From NCBI GenBank assembly GCA_021397845.1, contig CM038048.1, positions 35,152,727-35,216,726 of the forward strand: a stretch of 64,000 bases of DNA, in the 5' to 3' direction. Of the stretch, positions 34,080 to 46,479 are shown in pieces (position 1 is the first letter of the stretch; the number at the start of each line of letters is the position of its first letter). This DNA is from Areca catechu. Its lineage: Eukaryota; Streptophyta; Magnoliopsida; Arecales; Arecaceae. Position numbers and translations under genes: made by a program. The notes below the pieces were generated by a model. That model saw only the letters and a program-made list of their open reading frames with translations, was not told where the DNA came from and did not search any database.

Positions 34080-34362
34080 GATTAATTGAGTTGCTAAATG
34101 AGCCTTTTGGAGAATGAAATGCAATCATCACTATACCCTGAGCAGGTAGTGTCATATAAACTTGTTGATAAAATGGAAATAAGTATTGAACTGATTTTAT
34201 CTTGTATTTCTTTGACAAAATTTTTTTAATTCTCTTATTCTTTTGCCTGACTGGAACCTGTGGTTACTGTTCTATACCTTTGAAAGAACTGGCAAAATTT
34301 GTTTTCATAAGATCTCTCATTATGAATTTTGATTGCTATTAGCCATGCCACTTACTATTGAT

Positions 34363-34722
34363 CAGGGTTTTCAGAACCGTCCTGAACTGTCTGGTTAGGG
34401 GTATACCGTACAGTACCAGCTAAGAGTCGGTATGATTTAGTCCTAGAAAAGGGTTCGAGACCCGGACCATCAAAAATGACCTCAACTGGATCGGTACGAG
34501 TCGGTTTGATCTTGTATAGGTCCATTTAGTATGGTACAACCCGGTTCATTCCAGTTCAGGTTTGGTTCAACCTAGTTCGGATCCGGTTCAGCGATTTTTG
34601 CTTGAGAGGGGAAGGTAGTTTTTTCTCAATTTCACCAAGACTGAGGCCCGTACCGGTATGGTATGCTGTACCATACCGGTCGCTGACTGGTATGGGTCCC
34701 GGTGCTGGTTTGGCAATCCTTG
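34363..34722. mobile_element. 360-bp hAT-like MITE
   Basis: It begins CAGGGTTTTCAGAACCG and ends TTTGGCAATCCTTG. It is flanked by perfect 8-bp duplications CTATTGAT at 34355-34362 and 34723-34730. The left part has GGTTC/GAACC motifs; the right part has TACCGGTA and GGTACCGT-like motifs. This is the same left-right asymmetry as the large hAT copies. It lies in the sequence upstream of exon 35126, presumably an intron. Confidence 0.9.
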
Positions 34723-35125
34723 CTATTGATTAATTGCATCAAGTTGTTCTGCACCAATATTCCCGATTGCCCGCATCAGAGATCCATGTTAAAGAATTTT
34801 GATGTTCATGGTGAAGTTGTGACAATCTAATCCTACCATCACATTGAAAAGTTAGTAGATTCATGTTAGAGATTAGTTTTGAAGAAAGCATATACCAACA
34901 CCAGTTTTATAAACTTCTCCTTTTAAAATATTAACCAATTAAAAAATATTTTTTTTCCACGTTGACTTGCACATCTTAATAGCAAGTTCCACTTTCAAGT
35001 TATTAGTTGTTAAAAATAAAATATTTTTGTTTTGGCCTTGCATTCTGCTTTCCATATGATTGTTTACTAATCTTAAAAATATTTGATTTCTATTTGCCCA
35101 CATTGTCATTGTCTTATGTGTTCAG

Positions 35126-38100
35126 CGCAAGGTGCTTCTGGAAGTGATAAAGCAAACAGTGTTAGACCATCTCACTAAAAAGTGTCCTCCACATGTGAGC
35201 TTCTCATTACATTCAAAAACTTCTTGATTATAGTTCTGAAAGTTAAGGAGAACTTCCTACGAGCCTTGTATTGGACTTCCCTGAGCTACCATCTGGTTTT
35301 TGAAACAGGTTCAAGTTATTGGCCTTCTTTGTCGGACTCCACAAAAAGAAAGCAGACATGAATTACTACGCCGAGTTGTTGCAGGTGGTGGTGTGTTTAA
35401 AAGTGAGAACAATATTAAGGTTCAACTTCCAGGGGCAAATCTTAATGAGATTGCTAACCAGGCTGATGATTTGTTAGAGGTAAGGCTTGACAACATAAGA
35501 AGAGGATGTGCATGTTCGTTATTTTGAATTGGGTTCATTAGGAAACATCGATTTTCCTCATAGCTATCTTTGAATATTAATATTTTGATAGTTGCTTGTC
35601 AACTGTAAATTTTGGCTTGGTCAAATTATAGTATGCTTGCAAAATTTAGGCACATGCCCAGCTATAGGCTTGATACAATATCCTTTGACCCAGCTTCTGA
35701 CCATGGACGTGTATTACAATATTCTTTACATTTCCTGCCGCAATGATCGAAATTATAAGCTTCCTGATAATTTAAAGTATATAATTATAGTATGTATATA
35801 TATGTGTGTGTGTGTGTGTTTCCTAATTATAAGGGGGCTGATTTGCTGCATAGATATATGTGCTTGTATTACATGCTTGAACTTATGATTAAAAAATATG
35901 GAAGTCCAAAAAAAGTCGCTAAACCCCTACAAGGTGTGGACATGTATACAAATACGTATATGATGCAATGTGGATACACATGACAAATCTTGAAATATAG
36001 AATAGACTCAACCAAGACATCATAATCACACTTGGGCAAATCATGTTTGACCTGACCCACATGGTCAATTTTAAGTGTGCTTAGGCAGGAGTTCCAGGCC
36101 AGTTGGCTTAATGCTAGGACCAGAAATTGAGGCCTGATTGAACATTTGTAGGCTTCAAGGGAGGTATTGGCAAGAACTATTCCCTGTTGTGAACTAGGCC
36201 TGATTAAACATCAGTCTCCTCCTAACTGAACGAGGAGGCCCACAAATTGTGAAATTGGTCACCTTAGTTGTGAAATTGGTCACCTTAGTTGGACTAGTAT
36301 TGCTCATCTCTGATTTCCGCTAATCTACCATGATCGCCACTACTAAGGATGGCACTTGGCTGCCTGCACTTAGTGGGTACAATGTTCTTTACAGGATGTC
36401 TCATATTTGAGCATCTTGTGCTCATAAATTTGCAATGAATGGTTGAAACCCAATGAATATACGGTCCATCGACAGGAGGGGCTGTAGAAACTAACATCAA
36501 ATGCCTCGAGGGATGTGGAGTATGATATACACATGCACAAAGGCACTCCCTCTCTCCTTTTACCTACCTTTAGTCTTTTTCATGGGATCATTTTCTCGAC
36601 CTCTGCATGGAGAGGACCAAATTGAGGTGAGTTGTTGACCGCATTAGGAGGACCTTGGTCAACTAGACCCGACACAATTGAATTGATTTTGAACCCTAAC
36701 ATGGCAGGATTTGTGTTACAAATCAGCCTCCTCCTAAGGCCTGTTCTTTGATAGGTAAATAACATGAGAAAGTTGGTCAATTTTCTCATTGACCAACTTA
36801 CCTATGTTTTTAGATGGTTAAGTTATTCTTCCATGTATAGTATTTATCCATGAAATGGGGAAAAGTCTTACCCACCAAGGAGGTACGTAAAGTAATCATT
36901 TTATTTTATTCCTAAAATACCCCAAACCTTATAATATTAATATCAAATTATTATTATATTATATGCAATATATAATATATAGTATATATTATGATATATA
37001 TTATTTATTATATTACATATAATATAATATAATATAATAATTTAAATTATAATAATATTATCTATTATATATTACAATAATTTATTTTTTTATATATAAT
37101 AAATTTATATAATAAAGGGTATTATGGGAAATATAGAAGATCTTAGCAACTTATCTAGAAAACTAGTAATACGAAAGAATATGGATAACAGATTCCATAG
37201 CCATTTTCCAATGCATAAAAGAACATGAGTGAATTATTTTCTTGTCTAAATGTTGCTTAGAAAATACTTAGGAAAATATAGATTACTGGGTAAGTTTTCT
37301 ACCCTGGTCCTGGAGGGGTTTGGAACGGGAAAGGGGGATCTCCCAATGAGTGGTGCTGATAATGCAAACCAAACTGATCATCAACCAGTGCAACTTGTTG
37401 AGTTGGCAAGTCAACTTGATATTTATGATATTGGACACTTGGATGCTTGGTAGGATTTATGAGGATCAGATACAGATTTTAGAGGTTTCAGGTAGAACAT
37501 TGAGCAAAGCTTGTCACACTGATGAAGGATCACAGCACAGACTTTGCCTACCGTCAACAGATGAAAAGGAGTATTGTTTCTAGTACACACCCTACCCCAA
37601 GGAGTATCCATCAATAATATTAGTTACATCCAAGATGGCATTATTTGGACATAACATTATATGCACCTGGTAAAGGTAGGGATCCAGCCAAAACTCAGCA
37701 TTCCTTCTTGGACATTTTTCTGAATAAAAAAACATCCTGAGATCAAAGAAATTGTGAGGATCTTGGCAGACCTTACCTTTTTGAAACTACATTAATGCTA
37801 CACCATAACCATAAACATCAAGCATCACCCTAACAGTTCTGAATAACCATAAACATCAAGCATCACCCTAACAGTTCTGAAAGGCAATGTTTCGAAGTCT
37901 TTAATGAACTTGATTTTGTTTATGATGCTTGAAGATTTTCCTTAAAACTTCTAGTGCTTAAATTTAAAATTCTATGGGTGTGCTGAGGTAGTGGTCAACT
38001 CTGAAATTAATTATTATCTGGCAACTGGTAGATTTATTTATATTTATTCTCATTCCCTTTTGTTATCGAAGCATTATACAAAGAAAGGAAGCTCTGTTTT

Positions 38101-41015
38101 TGAGAAAAATGTGAGTGAAACTGCACAATAATAATTTCCATGTTTTAAGGGTCTAACAGTTTTCTGGGGGAATATTTTATGCAAGGTTTCTGATTGCTTG
38201 TCTTTGTAGACAATGGAATCTAGGCCTACTGTTCCTGATCGGAAACTGCTTGCAAGACTTGTTTTGATCAGAGAGGAAGCTCGGAGTATGATGGGTGGTG
38301 GAATACTGGATGAAAGAAATGACCGTGGTCTTAGTACACTGCCAGAAGCAGAGGTCAGCTTCTAGTCCTTATATTCTTCTACTAGTAAAACTAGTGAAAG
38401 TTATGAGTTGGTGCTTACAAACAAGTAATCTTCTAACTGAAGAAATAAACTAGGTTATATAGTCTCAAATACTAAGTTTTCAGCATGAACTCACATCTTA
38501 TAACATATCTTTAATAATTTCACAGATTACATGTCAAATCTACTCATGCAGCTATATACTTACCAAGAGTTTATTGTTGTTACCCTTTTCCTTTTGTTGT
38601 GCAAAGAAAATTAAATGTCAACAAGGATATTCTCATCCTTTCATATATATGAAGAATGTTTCAGAGACTTGCTGTGATTGCTGTGTTTTCAAACAATAAA
38701 ATCACTCAGCCTTTTCTTCTTGCAACCAAAATGAAGAATTAAGGCTAAACCTTGGGATTATATGCCAGTAGATCTTTTCTTAATTTTTTCTTCTCTTTTT
38801 CCTGGGTAAAATTACTATGTTATTATATTCTTTCCTTTATGTTATGCAGCCAAAATGCTACCGAGGATTTGGAAAATTTCTGCAGAGACTATGACCTTTG
38901 AATTTTATACATTATGTGGCCTTTCCTTTATTCCCTGGGCTGAAAGTTGGGGAGCAAAAACCTAGCCAAAGATGAGATTTGAGAAACAATCAAGGAACAA
39001 ATCTCAGAGCACAAGCACTGAATGTCTTAAAAAAAAAACTGTGCGCCCCAGTCAACAACAGATAGTTTACCAACTAATCCACTTGTTTGTATCAATATCT
39101 AGTGACTTTACCCACTAGTCCATTTGGCACCCTCAAGTAGCAGATTACAACTGACGGTTTAACATCATACTAAATTCTTTGTTTCTCCTAAGACCCATTT
39201 AAATAATTTTGGGATATTTTAGGTCCTTTGCCCAGATATTCAGTTGAAGCAGTAAATCAGCAGTTTTAGCTTAAGAATTTGTCTGTTTGAAGGAATAACA
39301 TGCCTTAGCATTACTGTAGATTATGATCTTCAAAGGTATGACGGTGGCGATTCTGTGAACTTAATGAAGCAAGCTTATGGGTCTAAATTTCTCCACCCAA
39401 GCTACTCTTTTGTTTCTAGGGATCTGCATAATTCAACTTCGAGCTACGGGATATTACCTTCATAGTAACTCGTCAATCCCCCTAATAAATCTTTCTTGAG
39501 CCAGGTTCACAATATAAGGAGAAACAATCCAGGGTCTGGTAGGGTTTCTGCTTCTAATACCAACAAACCTTTCCTTTTCATGTCAGAAGGAACTGTCCAA
39601 CTGCTGACACCCCCAATCCTGACCCTGAGATGATTAGCACATCCAAGTCTCAGATCTTTCTTCATTTCAGACCTACTTGGTTGCATGATAGCAAACCTCG
39701 TCAAGTCAGAAAATAGGGATTTATGGAATGACACTGCAATTATTTCCTCTATTCTTTCTCTTTGTTTTGGTAAGAGACAGGAAGGTGCAGAAAATTCTTG
39801 TCAGAATTTATCTACTCTATTTAACAAAATATGGTATTTCTTTTATCAATCTACTCAATTGGAATTCATGATATCTGTCCATAACATGTTTAGACCTAAA
39901 ACTCTAATTTCTTCCAAATTATTTTATTACCAGAAAACACAATTTCTGAATGTTTCTGATAGGTGTTTGAAACCTAATAGATATTTATCAAAAGGTTCGT
40001 TCTTCATGTCTCTATTTTCTTTTCTTGTTCATCTCGTTTTATATTATGAAGTTATGTAGTGAATATTTTGCATGATTGCATAATGGAAGTTCAGGTAAAC
40101 TTCTTGAGCAAGCTAGTTGCTTTGAGACCAGGAAAAACTGTCCAAAAATGATAAGTGATGTGATGCATGGGAAAGATGAAGGTGCAGACAACTTGGATGG
40201 TGGAGATGAAGATCCTAACAATAGACAAAAGACACTAAGTGGACTAGCTGGAAGTGGTGAGTTCTTATTTGCTTAATGATACTGGTGGCTTTTCATTTTT
40301 AAGAATTATATGGCACCCCTATAGATTCCCCTAAAAGCCAAAATTCAGGTTTGTCAATGAAAAGCTGAGGGAATAATTGGAATTTTGGCCTGAGCTTTAC
40401 TCCTAGCAGCCCCTAAATTGGATATTCTCCTTCTGTTTTCCACTCTTCTTTTATTTATTTATTTATTTATCTGGGCGGCATAGCAATGCGGGATAGTTAA
40501 TATCAATGTGATAGCTAACAAAATATTCTTGCATGTCACATTCACTGGTTTTTCAGGGTAGCGTTACAGGCCGTAAGCCACATCCTGTTCGTCCTGGAAT
40601 GTTCCTTGAGACTGTTTCCAAGGTATTTTATTCATCACTGTATTCATAATCTTAAAATAAATTTGTCATGTGGCATCTGGTAGATTTGAAATAACAAATA
40701 AATTGAACATTTTCGGTTAAACTTTACATTTGAGCATACATTAATACTGATATGCTGAACATGAGTCTAGAAACTGGCAGTCTTATTTTTTTTCTTTTCT
40801 CGGAATATTAGGTCTTGGGTGGAATTTATGCAGGGAATATATCTGGCATTACAGCTCAACATTTAGAATGGGTAATTGCTTTGCCTTATTTGTTGTTACA
40901 ATGCAATACAGATGTCAAAGGGTTTTTTGTCTTTTGGAATATGATTGAAGGAATTTACCTTCCTTCTCAGGTTCATCAGAAGACCCTTGAAATTCTTCAA
41001 GAGATGGCCTTTTAA
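35126..41015 (+). CDS. conserved plant protein of unknown function, seven 3' exons; frameshift in exon 4
   Basis: Exons fit GT-AG introns, with phase kept except around exon 4: 35126-35194, 35309-35479, 38210-38353, 40095-40256, 40557-40622, 40812-40871, 40971-41015 (stop TAA). The encoded C-terminal part is about 238 residues. Recognisable blocks are RKVLLEVIKQTVLDHLTKKC, VIGLLCRTPQKESRHELLRR, PTVPDRKLLARLVLIREEAR, MMGGGILDERNDRG, FLSKLVALRPGKT, KMISDVMHGKDEGADN, GRKPHPVRPGMFLETVSK and ITAQHLEWVHQKTLEILQEM. No transmembrane segment or catalytic motif was noticed. I do not recognise the family well enough to name it. In exon 4 the frame changes at an A5 run (40144-40148). As written, a TGA follows at 40149, and five exon-equivalents read cleanly only if one A is added. 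Corrected this way, exon 4 leaves one extra base at its donor. Upstream exons are not visible, and may lie beyond copia-2. Confidence 0.75.
36935..37110. repeat. AT-rich low-complexity tract
   Basis: Almost purely A and T, built from TATAATA, ATATAT and TTATTA variants within the gene's second visible intron. Confidence 0.8.
37807..37880. repeat. 37-bp tandem duplication in intron
   Basis: Two exact units beginning AACCATAAACATCAAGC, one after the other. Confidence 0.85.
38354..40094 (+). other. intron between exons 3 and 4
   Basis: 1.7 kb with GT...AG ends. Some short open frames (for example 39685-40059) show no recognised domain. No transposon ends were identified. Confidence 0.5.
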
Positions 41016-42280
41016 TTGTGAGCAGATTCTGATCACGTCTTTGTTCTTTGATTCATCCGAAGTTTGAAGTGGGCGCACAGATTTCTTATCCCTCGCACCA
41101 AGGTCCATACTGTATGCAACTTCAGATGTCACCAAAACCAGCACTTGTTAGGTCATAATCTTTCTGATGATCAAAAAGCTGTGACCATCAAGAGAAAGGA
41201 AGCGAAACTTTACCCTGCTGCAGCATGGTCAAATTTGTATAACAGCAACCTATGATTTATGCCTTGACATTAGAGTCAGAATGAGTCTTCAGTGCTTTTG
41301 AGTTGTATGACAGGTCCCTTGCTGCTAGGTATGGCATCTTCTTTTGAACTCTTCTTTGCAGTCTGCGGGTCAATAAATTTCCATTTAGAATTCCTAGATC
41401 ACTGCGCTTGTACACTACAAATTTTAACATAGTCCTCTAGCTTCTTGCTGTTTTTCAACTTGTAAATTTTTAACATGTAATCCAAATTGGCTTCATCTGT
41501 ATGGTAAATTAAAAGTTCTATCTCATCTATGCTATAACATATCATCCGTATAAATGCTCCTGTACTCAGCAAAACACTATGGTGATTTAATTGAAGACCA
41601 TGCTACACACCCCAAAATGAAGATCGGAAGAGGGTTGTTCAGTATTTCTATTGTAGGGCATCTAGTAGGAGCTTGTCGTGACTGGATTTGAGATATAAAG
41701 AGCTCAAGATTAGCAGGCTTTACTGACATTATTTTTTCGATATGCTCACCGACGAATGCATGGTAAGGGTAAGGGGTCATTAGGTTTGTAGTTTGGTCAA
41801 TTTAGGGGTTTCAATGAGTCGAGCTGCTCAAGTTTGATTTAGGTCCAAGCCTGGCTCTATTCAACTATTACCAAGCTTCAATATTTTAAAGAATTTTTAA
41901 AATAAAACTCGAATAATAAAACACTTAACTTGAAAGTTCATGAAATGATTTTTTTAATAATATTTTATTTATGATATATTATTAGTTTAATATTTTAAAT
42001 ATAATATTATGTTATGTTTTTGTTTTAATTATATTTTTTTAATAATGATCAAGGTTTGAATTTAAGTTTGAAGTCAGCTTCAGGTATAACTTCGATACTG
42101 TTGATTTCAAGTTTTTCTATTTTTATTGTGTTAGTTTGAGCCTGGATATCTTGATTAATCATAAGTTGAGTTTTAGGTCCAAATATTTGAATCCAATTAA
42201 GCTAGATCTTTTTTTATAATGCGGTGCATTCAATTCAGGGGGCAAGAATGAATACAACCTAAATAGTCGGACAGTAATAT
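41016..42280. other. 3' flank of the conserved plant gene, no gene seen
   Basis: The beginning is presumably 3' untranslated sequence: an AATAAATTT near 41370 could serve in polyadenylation. 41750-42230 is AT-rich with phrases like TCAATGAGTCGAGCTGCTCAAG that resemble subterminal hAT sequence, but no matched ends or target duplication were found. Confidence 0.35.
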
Positions 42281-43480
42281 ATTTCTAAACTGTACAGGAA
42301 CAGTATGCCAGTCTGATCAGACTATAGTAGTAGAATGAAAAGCTACATAAGAGGCTACCCAGTCAGTAGCCGTGTTAGCTTTCCTATACACATGATGGAC
42401 CATATAAGAGGCACAATTTTGTAGCAGATTGGTAATGTCCCGGATGATAGGGTGAGTCGAAGGAACTTGCTGCGCCTGTTTGATCAAAGAAACTACAGTC
42501 GCGGAGTCCCCCTCTATAATCAACCGATCCAGCTGGAGAACGAGGCACGCAAATCTTATGCCCGCCCAAGCAGCATACAGCTCAGCTCTTAGAATAGAAG
42601 AATCGAAGATAGGAAAACAACCCGTCGCTAGACACCCGATACTCGAGCCTCGGACTATGAAGGTGGCGCCCCCACACCTGCCCGGAGGCTCCCGTCAAAG
42701 CTGACAGTGAAGAAGAACGGAGGAGGGGGTTTCGAAGTGAAAAAGATCTTGCTAGATGCTCGAAGAGCAGAAGGGAAACCCTAGATCTCCGCCGACCTCA
42801 CCAACACCGAACGGTACTCCATAGCACAGGCTCTAGCTCTCTTAATAATCATAGTAGGAGAGAGATTGACTGCATTGAAAAGATACTAATTTCTTGCTAG
42901 CCAAATATAATAGGCCAAGCAGGAAAAGAAGCAGCCGAGTCTGACGGAGCCGAACGCAGGAAGGACATGAAAAGGGTATCTAAGTCACCAGCCTGCTGGG
43001 TAGAAACCTGAAAACCACATCTTCGCCACACCGCCACTGCCCGGTTGCACCGAAAGAGAGCATGGACCTGCATCTCTCTGTCTGACCTGCAGATGGGCAA
43101 ATAGGAGGAAAGGGAAGACCTCTAGAGCTCAGGAAGTCTGCGGTAGGGAGACGATACCAGGCAAGTTTCCAGAAGAAAAGGGAAACCCTGGGATGGACCT
43201 GTAGAGACCAGATTCAAGCAAAATCTCTCGACGCTGCAGACTCTGAGCTGAAAATGGACATCAAATGGGACATCAGCACCCGGGAAGAAGTAGATCGCCT
43301 CCAGATTCTGGTGTCCGGAGCCGGGAAGATGGATAGAATGATAGCTAAAATCCTGTGTCCGAGGATCTGCCCGAATATAGTCTCACAGCATGACGATCCC
43401 ACTGGGACCGACCCGGAAGGAAGAGATCCGAAATACTGATAGACTCCGGGGTATGTATAGATATGAAGGTCGGCCACCTG
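42280..43480 (-). pseudogene. LINE 3' region: zf-RVT and RNase H (RVT_3)
   Basis: The minus-strand reading from about 43100 gives MPICRSDREMQVHALFRCNR and AVAVWRRCGF, the zf-RVT zinc-binding domain found after LINE reverse transcriptases. From about 42690 down comes an RNase H-like domain: ELYAAWAGIRFACLVLQLDR, then LIIEGDSATVVSLIKQ, with HHVYRKANTATDWVASYVAF near its end (about 42370). The segment 43214-43483 carries a reading compatible with the RT C-terminal linker. Frame changes separate the blocks, and the RT core is absent. It may belong to the same class as the ORF1 relic at 15.8-17.3 kb, but the two are not contiguous. Confidence 0.75.
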
Positions 43481-43483
43481 CAA

Positions 43484-44061
43484 AGAGGAATATCGGAGAT
43501 TTGTCTTTAGTTACTTGATTTGTCTTTAGTTAAGCTAGATCTTTAGTTACTTGATTTGTCTTTGCTTGATTTCAATCCTGGGGCAATTTTAAATTGGGTT
43601 GAGCAGGGCCCATGAAACCTACTTTCTTTTTGGATTGTGATCGTAGGCAACTTTTGTTTTTTTTGTATTTTTGATAAGTATGCAATGCTTTTTTGCACCA
43701 AACAAGTACTTGCTGGTGTGCACACTACCAGGGCAAACGGTACCTGTAGTGTCCGTACGACGTTGTGCACTGTACTATCATTTGGCGTGGGGTTGCACAG
43801 GTTGGGTGACCATGGCCCGAGAATCTATAAGGTAGCGTGTTAGATCTATTCCCAAACAAGAGCATCTGTCAGTTTTCTCTGATTTTGTGGAAGTGGACAC
43901 ATTGGGATGAGATCTTCGTTCGTATGCCCAAATGTCTTATTCCAATATTGGACTTTGGGTCTTTGGACCGAAACTTCCCTGATAATCAGACGCAACCCAA
44001 TCTAATTCTATACCTTTGGAGGGATGGATCCCCATCTTGTGGGCGGATTATCTCTATCACT
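43484..44061. other. unassigned spacer
   Basis: A short imperfect repeat (TAGTTACTTGATTTGTCTTT, about 43505-43563) is the only structure seen. No gene recognised. Confidence 0.4.
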
Positions 44062-44575
44062 TAGGACTCGTTTTGTAAAATTTTTTTTTTATCCAACAGA
44101 GTAATTATTTTAAAAATACTTTATAAAAAGTTATTTCTAAAAATAAAATTTTTATATGCTAGGTTGATCATGAAAAAATAACTACTTATCTCAAAATAAC
44201 TTACATAAATAATAATGTTTTTAATAGATATAAAATCATATCTTTTATTTCCAAAACATTATATAAATAATAATATTATAATTATATTAACATAAATATA
44301 ATATAATATAACATCAGTTCATATGATTTATTTTATTAATAATATATTAATATAAATATTTTAACCATATATTCATATTTTGTATAATTTTATTCATGGA
44401 TTTAAAAAAATAATTTTGAAAAAAAAGAGGACCATCAATTTTTATTCCGTGAAAAGTTTCAAAACCTACCTTTTCATGAATTTAGATTTCTCATATAACA
44501 TGGAAAGTATTTTTTTTCATAAAAAGTTTTTCTCATTCTCTTTTCACTTAAAATTCTAATCAAATAAAGCGGCAC
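44062..44575. mobile_element. AT-rich MITE-like element (tentative)
   Basis: A 0.5-kb, very AT-rich segment. It starts TAGGACTCGTTTTG and ends CAAATAAAGCGGCAC, whose reverse complement GTGCCGCTTTATTTG is a loose inverted partner. Ends of this general form occur in plant PIF/Harbinger-like MITEs. No clean target duplication was found, so this is tentative. Confidence 0.3.
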
Positions 44576-45105
44576 TATCAATTTTCAAATCACACTCTGT
44601 CGAAGGATCAGAAAAACTGGGTTAGGATAGTTGTGATTACGACAAAACTGGGTTGGGTAAAAGGTTCATCGATCTATTTGCAGGCCCAATAGTCACGTTA
44701 ACGTGGACTTTTTCTAAAATCTATGCGGGATAATCTTTTAAATTTCTGCTTACCATTCATTGCAGAATATGTGGTCTTGATTTTTCTGATAGCAACTGGT
44801 TACAGCCTGTCTAAAGTTTGAGCATAGATGGCAAGTATGGTAATTCAGAGAGTTTGTTTGGTTTTTCCCCAATTTTTGGAGAGGGGAAAAATTGGGCGTA
44901 TACGACTAGAAAAGAGAAATTGGGGATACTGGGGCACCACACGTAGAGAGAGATTTAGAGTACGCATAAAATCCCTGCAGCATGATATTCGGTTTTGGCC
45001 AGGAAAAGCAATACTTGGTTTGCTAGGCATATCCATCGAGAGATGAATCGTGCGACGTGCAAAGTGGCCTTTAGTGTTAAACTGAGCATTCCAATGAGGT
45101 GCGTT
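44576..45105. other. unassigned spacer
   Basis: Nothing recognised. Two open frames of about 70 codons (44828-45046 and 44995-45216) show no domain. Confidence 0.4.
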
Positions 45106-45113
45106 ATGGATTA

Positions 45114-46479
45114 TAGAGCTGTCAATAGATCAGGTCCGAATCTAAGATCCATGAGTATTTATCCAATAGATTCGGATCTAGATCTAAATCTGGACCGTTT
45201 ATCCGGATCCATTTAATCGTGATTAAATAGATCCGGATCTAGATATTACATATCCAGACCTGGCAGATCCGGAACCCGATTATATAAAATAATATATATA
45301 TATATTTATATATTTATATATATTTATATAAATATGGAACGTTAGATCACGATCTAACGGTTCGGAATCAATTCTGGCTTTCACTATAAATCCCTCCTCC
45401 ATTCGTGCCCTAGCCTTTTTTTTTCCCTTCCACCGAATCTCCAAATCTCTTTCCACGGCTGACGCCTCTCCCCCTCGACGGCCGACCCCTCGATGGCTGA
45501 CATCGTCCCTCACTGCTTGCTAGCCGCACTGCCGCTCGAGCCTCAGACATCGGCCTCCCCCCTCGACGGCCGGCCCCTCCCCCCTCGACGGCGCACCCCT
45601 CGACGGTCGATATCGTCCCTCGCTGCTCGCTAGCCGATCTGCTACTCCGAGTCTCCGACATCGGCCTACCGCCTATCCCTCCGGCTCTCCCTTTCTCAGC
45701 TCCGAGCCCCCCCGGCCGCCGTCTTGGACATCATCCTCCAGCTCTAGCAGCGCTGTCTTCGTCGGATCTGAGTCCCACCGGTCGCGCTACCCCGACATCG
45801 ACTCCCCGTAGCTCGAGTGCTCGACATCGTTCTTGGATCCGAGCTATTTGGTAAGAGTTGTTTCCTGCTATTTTAATTTCTACTATCTTTCTCTTGCTTT
45901 TTATTTCTTCAATATGCCCAGCACCAGGCTGGCAAGTTGAGGTGTTCATGAAAGATGTAAGGATGTAATGCCTGATGCATTGGGTTTCTATTGTAAAGCT
46001 CAACATTTAGTGCTAAAGATCAAGTTGACAATATTTGTGTAAAGCACCTGCTAAGAGAGAACTATTCCATCATAATTGTCTTTTGACTGGTCTCTTGCTT
46101 TTCTTTTTTCAAATACTTGATGTTCTTTGTATCTAGATTATAGTTTGTGATCTAGAGCATGTAGTACCGATCTGTACATACTTTCTGCTTTGGAGGAAAA
46201 ATGTTGTTTTCGGTAATTGGTAATGCCCATTGGACTGATCATTATTGAAGAAAATTACAAGCCCATGGTGGTACCTTCCATTCGGGTCCGGGTCGAGTGT
46301 GGATACCTGGGATCCATTCGGGTCTGGATCTGGATACCTGGAATCCATTCGGGTCCGGATCTGGTACTTTAAAATTAGACCCGTTGGGTATTGGATCTAG
46401 ATCTGGATCCAATAGCTAAAATCGGGTTCGGGTCTGGATATCTGGGTTCCGACCCGAACCCGATCCGTTGACAGCTCTA
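45114..46479. mobile_element. 1.37-kb non-autonomous hAT element, second family
   Basis: Terminal inverted repeat TAGAGCTGTCAA (45114) / TTGACAGCTCTA (ending 46479), flanked by ATGGATTA (45106-45113) and ATGGATTG (46480-46487): 7 of 8 match. Subterminal zones are full of GGATCCGGATCTAGATC on the left and TTCGGGTCCGGGTC / TCTGGATCTGG on the right. The interior has a (TA)n run, a TATA-like ACTATAAATCC near 45383, a GC-rich leader-like block and a possible donor GGTAAG near 45850. These look like the first exon region of an autonomous hAT with the transposase deleted. Confidence 0.85.
45455..45680. repeat. GC-rich tandem repeat inside the hAT element
   Basis: Units of roughly 105 bases recur, each with GACGGCCGACCCCTCGA-like, ACATCGTCCCTC and GACATCGGCCT blocks. 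Open frames here on the minus strand arise from composition and are not called. Confidence 0.65.

Larger units (their letters stand above)
35480..38209 (+). other. large intron of the conserved plant gene
   Basis: 2.7 kb between exons 2 and 3 with GT...AG ends. It contains a (TG)n run near 35805-35820, a 22-bp tandem duplication near 36249-36292, an AT-rich tract at 36935-37110 and a 37-bp tandem duplication near 37807-37880. No open frame inside has convincing coding content. Confidence 0.6.

Noticed and set aside
28889..34084. Clean target duplication for copia-2
   Set aside because: CGTTA and GATTA agree at only three positions, so it was not claimed.
36294..36789. Short minus-strand open frames inside the large intron
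   Set aside because: No domain, no splice context, and they lie in the intron of a better supported gene.
45280..45661. Arg/Gly-rich minus-strand open frames
   Set aside because: They fall in the GC-rich repeats inside a non-autonomous hAT element and end in the (TA)n run.
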